From positions 4,216,001 through 4,280,000 of the forward strand of contig JBBCBC010000022.1 of the NCBI GenBank assembly GCA_037126765.1: a stretch of 64,000 nucleotides of DNA, given 5' to 3'. The position numbers and the translations under genes are program-made. This document shows positions 57,272 through 64,000 of the stretch, piece after piece (the first letter of the stretch is position 1; the number at the start of each line of letters is the position of its first letter). The notes below the pieces were generated by a model. That model did no database searches, had not been told where the DNA came from, and saw only the letters and a list, made by a program, of their open reading frames with translations. The DNA comes from Stenogyne calaminthoides. Its lineage: Eukaryota; Streptophyta; Magnoliopsida; Lamiales; Lamiaceae.

Positions 57272-60200
57272 GCGAATGATCTCGTCGCCGAGATGGCGAG
57301 GAGTGCTTCGCCCGGCGGAGTACGCTTCGCCGATGAGAAAGGCCAGCGTCTAAAAGGTGGGTAGATCAATGCCATAAAGACGGATGAACGCCATGAGGGC
57401 GAATGATCTCATCGCTGGGATGGCGAGGAGCGCTTCGCTCGGACGAATACGCGTCGCCGATGCGGAAGGCCAGCGCCTAAAATGCGGGTAGATCAATGCC
57501 GTAAAGGCGGATGAATGCCGGGAGGGTGAATGATCTTGTCGCCGAGATGGCGAGGAGCTCTTCGCTCGGCGGAATACACGTCACCGATGCAAAAGGCCAA
57601 CGCCTAAAAGGCGGGCAGATCAACGCCATAAAGGCGGATGAACGCCGGATGACGACGATTCATCGCCGACGGGCGAGGGGCTTTTCGCCGGTGGAGTACG
57701 CTGGCACGATGCGTATAGGCTGACTAAAAGGCGGTAGATCAACGCCAGAAAGGCGGATGAACGCCAGAGGGCGGTGATTCGCCGCGACGACGGTGAGCGC
57801 TTCGGCGGAATACGACGCCGTCGCCAAGGCCACTGCCCGGTGGGCAAATCAATGCCGAAAGGCGGATGAACGCCGAGGGCTTAATGATCTCGCCGCCGAG
57901 ATGGAAAGGAGCACTTCGCCGGGCGAATACGCTGCGGAAGGCCGCTTAAAAGGCTGGCGATCAACGCCATAAAGGCGGATGAACGCCGAGGGTTAATGAT
58001 CTCGCCACCGAGATGGTGAGGAGCTCTTCGCCGCATGAATACGCTACGCCGGCGCGGAAGTCCAGCGCCAAAGGTGGGCGATCAACGCCATAAAGACGGA
58101 TGAAAGCCGAGAGGGCGCACGATCTCTACAGACGGCGGGAGCCGCTTTTAGCCTTGGGCTTAATATGGCGGCGGTTGATGCGAAGGCCGGGCCACAAATG
58201 GTGGGCCGATTAACGCTATAAAGGCGGATGAACGGAGGGTGAATGATTCTCTGGCTAACGGAGATGGTGAGGGAGCGATCCGCACGAGTACATCGCGGGC
58301 CGATATCGCCATCGGGATGAAGGAGCGCTTGCTCGCGTAAGGCGGACGCAAATCCACGCCATAAAGGCGCGATGAACGCCGCGAAAGCGTAATGATATTC
58401 GCCAACGGGATTCACACCGTAGGAGCGCCGTTCGCAGAATACGCTGATAACGCGAAGGCCACCGGCTTAAAAAGACACCGAGTGGCGACGATCTCGCCGC
58501 CGACGGGCGGTGAAAGCCTCGCGGCGAAATGATGCGAAAAGGCCGAGCCTAAAAGGTGGGTAGATCAACGCCATAAAGGCGGATGAACATCGGGAGGGCG
58601 AATGATCTCGTCACCGAAGCCGGCGAGAGCGCCACCCGGAATACACGCCGCCGACGCGAAGGCCGCTGCTAAAGCGCGAAAGATCAATGCCATAAAGGCG
58701 GATGAACGCCGGGAGGGCGAATGATCTCGTCGCCGAGATGGCGAGGAGCGCTTCGCTCGGTGGAATACGCGTCACCGATGCGGAAGGCCAACACCTAAAA
58801 GGAGGGCAGATCAACGCCGTAAAGGCGGATGAACATCGGGAGGGCAAATGATATTGTCGCCGAGATGGCGAGGAGCGCTTCGCTCGGCAGAATAAGCGTC
58901 GCCGATGCGGAAGGCCAGCGCATAAGAGGCGGGCAGATCAACGCCATAAAGGCGGATGAACGTCGTGAGGGCGAATGATATCGTCACCGGGATTGCGAGG
59001 AGCATTTTGGGCATTGCCGATGCGAAGGCCAGCCTCAAAGGCCGGTATCAACGCCGTAAGGTGGATGAACGCCGAGGGTGAATGATCTCGCAGATGGCGA
59101 GGAGCGCCGCCGCTTAATACGCTGGCGCGGAAGGCCGCCCTTAAAAGGTGGGCGGATCAATGCCATAAAGCGATGAATGCCGGAGGGGCGAATGATCTCG
59201 CCGCCGAGATGGCGAGGGAGCGCTTCGCCGCGTATGATGCACGCTGGCGCGAAAGACCAACACCTAAAAGGAGGGCAGATCAACGCCGTAAAGGCGGATG
59301 AACGCATGAAGGGCGAATGATATTGTCGCCGAGATGGCGAGCGCCGCCGGAGAATAAAGCGCCGCCCGATCGAAGGCCAAGGCATAAAAGTATGGTAGAT
59401 CAACGCCATAAAGGCGATGAACGTCGTGAGGGCGAATGATATCGCCACCGATTACACGCTGTCGAGCGTTTTTTGGATATCAACACCATTATAAAGGGCG
59501 ATCAACGGGCGTAGCCGGGATTAACGCGGAGAATGATCTTGTCGCCGATGGCGGGAGCGCCGCCGGGCGTAATACGCGTCATTGGAGCGGAAGGCCGAAA
59601 GACGGACGGATCAACATCAAAGGCGATGAATCGTGAGGGCTAATGATCTGGCGCCGGCGATCAACGCCAATACGCTAGGATGAACGCCAGACGGGCGAAA
59701 AGGCGTTGACGATCTTTTTGCCGCCGAGATGGCGAGGAGCGCTTCGCCGCGTATTGAATAATACTGCTGCCGATCAAGGCCGACGAACGCCGCAGGCGAA
59801 TGATATCGCCAGGGCAGATCAACGCCGATAAAGGCTACGCTTAAAAGGCGGGCGCATGAATGACGATGAACGCGAGGTGAATGATCTTATCACGAGATGG
59901 CGAGGAGCGCCACGCTGCGGGAATACGCTGCGCCGATGCGAAGGCAACGCCTAAAAGGCAATCAACGCCATAAAGGCGATGAACGCCGGGGCAATGATAT
60001 CGCCACCGGATGCGCTGGGAGCCGCGGATGAATGCCGATGCGAAGGCAAGCGCTTAAAGATCTCATCAACGCCGATGAACGGAGGGCGACGATCTCGCCG
60101 CCGAGATGGACGGGAGCGCCGGATAAATACGCATCCGCCGATGCGAAGGTCAACGCCTAAAAGGCAGTGGGCAGATTGAACGCCGGGAGGCGACGATAAA

Positions 60201-63200
60201 GATCCGCCGCCGATGGCGGTGAGCGCTTCGCCGCGAATGATCTCGCCGGCCGATGGCCAAAGCTAACGCCAAAAGGCGGGCAGATCAACACCATAAAAGG
60301 CGAATGAACGCCGGAGGGAGAATGATCGCCGCACGAGATGGCGGGAGCGATCTGCGCGGAATATGTGTCGCCGAAGCGGAAGGCGACCTAAAAAGAGATC
60401 AACGCCATAAAGGCGGATGAACGCCGAGGGCGACGATCTTTTCCGCCGAGATGGCGGAGCGCTTCATGGCGGAATACGCCGACGGCCAACGCCTAAAAGG
60501 CGAAGGCAACGCCATAAAGCCAAATGCCAGGATGGCGAATGATCAACGCCGCCGATGATGGCGAGGAGCACTTCCTCGGAGGAATACGCGTCAATGAAGG
60601 CCGCCTAAAAACGCAAAAGCGATCAACGATGGCGGATGAACGCCAGGGCAATGATCGCCGCCGAGATGGCGACGATCCCCGCGACGCCGGATTACGCGAA
60701 GCAGACATCAACGCCAGAAGGCGGATGAACGCCGAGGGCGAATGATCTCGCCCCGAGATGGCGAGGGCGATGAATACGCCGACGACGCGAAGGGCTTAAA
60801 AGCGTGATAACGCCATAAAGCGGATTTAACGCCGAGGGCGAATGATCTTCGCTAAATGGCGAGGAAGCGATCGCCGGCGTATCACGATCGCCGATGCGGA
60901 AGGCTAACGCTTAAAAGGCGGGCGATTAACGCCATAAAGGCGATGAACGCCGGGAGGGTGAATGATCTTTATCGCCCGAGATGGCGAGGAGCGCCGCGGG
61001 TGGGAATACACATCGCCGATGAAGGCTAACGCTTAAAAGCGAGGCAGATCAACGCCATAAAGGCGGATGAACGCCGGAGGGTGAATGATATTGTCGCCGA
61101 GATGGCGGCGAGGAGCGCCGCGCCGCGGAATACGCCGCCGATGCGGAAGGCCAGGCCTTAAGAGCGGGCAGATCAACACCGTAAAGGCGGATGAACGCCG
61201 GAGGGCGAATGATCTCGTCGCCGAGATGGCGAGGAGCGCTTCGCTCGGCGGAATACGCGTCGCCGATGCGGAAGGCCAGCGCCTAAAAGGTGGGCAGATC
61301 AACGCCGTAAAGGCGGATGAACGCCGTGAGGGCGAATGATCTCATCGCCGAGATGGCGAGGAGCACTTCGCCGGCGGAATACGCCGCCGATGAGAAGGCC
61401 AACTTTAAAAAGCGAAGAAACGCCATAAAGGCGGATCAAACGCCGGAGGCGACGATTCTCATCGCCAGATGGCGAGGGGCTTAATGAATACGCGTCGCCG
61501 AGATGGCCAACACCTAAAAGGAGGGCCGATCAACGTAAGCGCTTGAACGCCGAGGGCGAATGATATTGTTATCGAGATGGCGGCGCCGCGAGGCCGCCGC
61601 CGATGCGAAGGCCGCCGCGATAAGAGGCGGGCGATCAACGCCATAAAGGCGATGAACGCCGTGGGCGTAATGATATCGCCACCGGATTGCGAGGAGCACT
61701 TTGTTCGGCGGAATACGACGCCGACGCGAAGGCCAACACCCTAAAAGGCGGGCAAATCAACACCAGAAAAAAAAAATGATGAACGCCGGGGTTTAATGAT
61801 CTTGTCCACGAGATGGTGAAGTCCGCCAGAATACGCTGCTGCCGATAAAAGGCGGGGCGGATCAACGCCATAAAGGTGCGACGAACGCGATGAACGCCAG
61901 ATGGCGACGATCGCTTTTCACGAGATGGCGAGGCAAGCAAAAGGTTCTCGGCGAATAACGCCGAGGGCGAACATCTTCGCCGATGAGGAGCGCTGCCTAA
62001 ACGGGCCGACGCGATCAACGCCTTAAAAGGCGGATGAATGTACGCGTAGAACGCCGAGGGCGACGATATTGTCGCCGAGATGGCGAGGGAGGCTTCCCTT
62101 TAATACGCTACGCCGGCGCGGTAAGGCCGTCACTTAAGAAGCTGGCGATCAACACCATAAAGGCGATGAACGGGCGGAGGGAATGATCTCGTCAACGGAC
62201 GGGCGAGGAGCGCCTACCGAATATCGTCGCCGATGTGGAAGGCCGGCGCTAAAAAAGCGGCAGATCAATGCCATAAAAAAGGCGATGAACGCCAGGGTGG
62301 CAATGATCATCCGAGACGGCGGCGAGGAGCACTTCACTCGGCGGAATACACGCGCCGACGCGAAGTGCCAACACCTAAAAGCGAGGCAGATCAACGCCAT
62401 AAAGGCGATGAATGTCGGGAGGGCGAATGATATTGTCGCCCGAGATGGCAAGGAGCACTTCGCCGGCGGAATACGCGCCACCGGCGCGAAGTCCAGCGCT
62501 AAAATAAGGGCAGATCAACGCCATAAAAGCGGATGAACGTCGGGGGGCGAATGATCTCGCCACGAGATGGTGAGAGCGCTTGCTCGCGGAATACGCTGCG
62601 CCGGCGTGAAAGGCCAGCGCTAAAAGGTGGGGCGAATCAACTTATAAAGGCGGATGAACGCCGAGGGCGAATGATTCGCCGCCGAGATGGCGAGGAGCCG
62701 CTCGGGCGAATACGCGCGTCGACGACGAAGAGCGTCGCTAAAAGCGCTGGCAGATCAACGCCATAAAAAGCGGATGAACGCCGGGAGGGCGAATGATCTC
62801 GTCATCGAGATGGCGAGGAGCGCTTCGGTGGAATACGCCAGCTCGCCCGCGAAGGCCAGCGCCTAAAAGGCGAAGCGATCAACGCCGTAAAGACGGATGA
62901 ACGCGTCGGGGCGAATGATCTACGCCGCCGAGATGGCGAGGCGCTTTTGCTCGGGCGGAATACGCTGCTGGCGACGAAGGCCAACGCTGAAAAGGAGGCG
63001 TCATCAACGCCGTAAGGTGGATGAACGCTTCGAGGGCGTAATGATTATGTCGCCGAGATGGCGAGGAGCGCCGCTTCGCAGAATAAAAACGCGTCGCCGA
63101 AGGAAGGCCGCGCATGGCAAAGCGGCGTCAACACCATAAAGGCGGATGAACGCCGGGAGGAGAATGATCTCAAGTCGCCGAGATGGCGAGGGAGCGCCGC

Positions 63201-63490
63201 TTGGCGATTATGCCCGTCGAAGGCCAGCGGCGCTTAAAAGGTGGGTAGATCAACGCCGTAAAGGCGGATGAATGTCGGGATGGCGAATGATCTCGTCGCC
63301 GAGATGGCGAAAGAGCGCCGCTCGGGAATACGGCGTCATCGATCGACGGCGCGGCCGCCCTTAAAAGGCGGGCAGATCAATGCCATAAAGGCGTATGAAC
63401 CCCGGGAGGGCGAATGATCTCATCACCGAGATGGCGAGGAGCGCCGCCGGGCGGAATACGAGATCGCCGTCCGGATGCGGAAGGCCGGTA
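57272..63490. repeat. Satellite-like tandem array, monomer about 127 bp
   Basis: About 49 degenerate head-to-tail monomers. Recurrent blocks in order: GCGAATGATCTCGTCGCC, GAGATGGCGAGGAGCG, GGAATACGCGTCGCCGATG, GGAAGGCCAGCGCCTAAAAG, GCAGATCAACGCC, TAAAGGCGGATGAACGCC. Well-kept monomers span 58700-59000 and 61200-61340, where the start-to-start distance is about 127 bp. Other parts are shortened or scrambled, with GCCGCCG expansions. Strongly GC-rich against the AT-rich surroundings. All long frames inside it are by-products of the repeat. Confidence 0.88.
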
Positions 63491-63785
63491 AAGCCGGCGG
63501 GGCATAATCGCCGCCGAAAAAAGCAGAGTGCCAGCGCCGAATAGGCGGGCATAATCATCGCCGAAAAGGCGGTAGTGCCAGCTCCGTATAGGCGGGCATA
63601 ATCATCGCCGAAAAGTTGGTATTGCCACACCGAGGAGGCGGGCATAATCGTCGCCGAAAAGGGGGTATGGCCATCACCGAATAGGCGGGCATAATCTTCG
63701 CCGAAAGGGCGGTATTGCCACGCCGAGGAGGCGGGCATAATCGTCACCAAAAAGGAGGTATTTCCACGCCGAGGAGGCAGGCATA
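63491..63785. repeat. Second tandem array, monomer about 47 bp
   Basis: Five to six units of AGGCGGGCATAATCATCGCC followed by GAAAAGGCGGTATTGCCA and a CACCGAGG/CTCCGTAT link. It starts directly after the last 127-bp monomer and is distinct from it, although both use CGCCGA-rich sequence. Confidence 0.8.
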
Positions 63786-64000
63786 ATCATCGTGAAGTCA
63801 CCGGCTTGTCATCCAGGTGGTTGTCGCCTTGCAGGTGGCTTGTCTTTGTGTTGAGCGAGTGATGCTCGCTTCAGATATCTGGTGGATGTTAGCCTCTTGA
63901 TGGTCGATTATGTCTTCGGTCCAGGATCTAGGTCTATCACTTCTTGTGCTCGCCCGTGCTACTTTGCAAAGCGAAATTAATCACTTCGCTCCCGAGCGAG
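63786..64000. other. Unassigned end of window, possibly LTR-related
   Basis: Contains CTTGTCATCCAGGTGGT, which also occurs in the third LTR near 52852, and GCGAGTGATGCTCGC. This hints that the arrays lie inside the same retroelement family, but the match is too short to be sure. Confidence 0.3.

Noticed and set aside
57272..63490. Dozens of Arg/Ser/Pro-rich frames on both strands
   Set aside because: By-products of a GC-rich tandem repeat. They start and stop at random monomer variants.
57272..63785. CRISPR-like direct repeats
   Set aside because: Monomers are contiguous without unique spacers, and the context is a plant nuclear genome with retroelements.

Overview
The window is nuclear DNA from a flowering plant, very probably a eudicot. 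It has AT-rich intergenic DNA, short GT-AG introns, a plant-specific metallochaperone-like gene family (HIPP), and a dense load of plant transposons: Ty1/Copia, Ty3/Gypsy of Tat type, LINE, hAT, CACTA and Stowaway-like elements. No bacterial, organellar or CRISPR feature is present. The species cannot be fixed from the sequence.

Layout. (1) Positions 1-48905 are a head-to-tail tandem duplication of a roughly 25-kb unit. Positions 1, 23099 and 48475 begin with the same sequence. The most economical reading is the end of an earlier unit at 1-430, unit A at about 431-23528 and unit B at about 23529-48905, followed by single-copy flank. Each unit has the same order: fragment of a minus-strand Tat-type retroelement (LTR, polypurine tract and an opposite-strand, intron-containing ORF), LINE fragment split by a hAT element, Copia element, hAT MITE, HIPP gene on the minus strand, SINE-like repeat, CACTA MITE and Copia leader remnant. 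The units differ by large indels. B has a full 5.06-kb Copia element where A has only its solo LTR. A has 2.9 kb that B lacks. B has an amplified LTR repeat. A has lost the first HIPP exon.
(2) 48906-52389 is AT-rich flank with a Stowaway-like MITE, a 5'-truncated LINE with a 12-bp target duplication, and another member of a MITE family seen in unit A.
(3) 52390-57271 is a third, more diverged copy of the Tat-type element. It alone keeps recognisable integrase on the minus strand, which shows that the plus-strand ORF is antisense to gag-pol and lies between pol and the 3' LTR.
(4) 57272-63490 is about 6.2 kb of a GC-rich, about 127-bp tandem repeat abutting the broken integrase. A short 47-bp tandem array and unassigned sequence follow to the end.

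The only host gene family seen is HIPP: two HMA (MxCxxC-type) domains, a Lys/Glu/Pro-rich spacer and a C-terminal CaaX box. Neither copy is complete. B has all exons but a frameshift removes the CaaX box; A keeps the CaaX box but has lost its start exon and carries two other frameshifts. All other coding matter is transposon-derived and mostly broken. The points most worth following are the spliceable antisense ORF of the Tat-type element, the full-length/solo-LTR pair with a shared target duplication and non-canonical TA..CA ends, and the satellite-like array attached to the retroelement.
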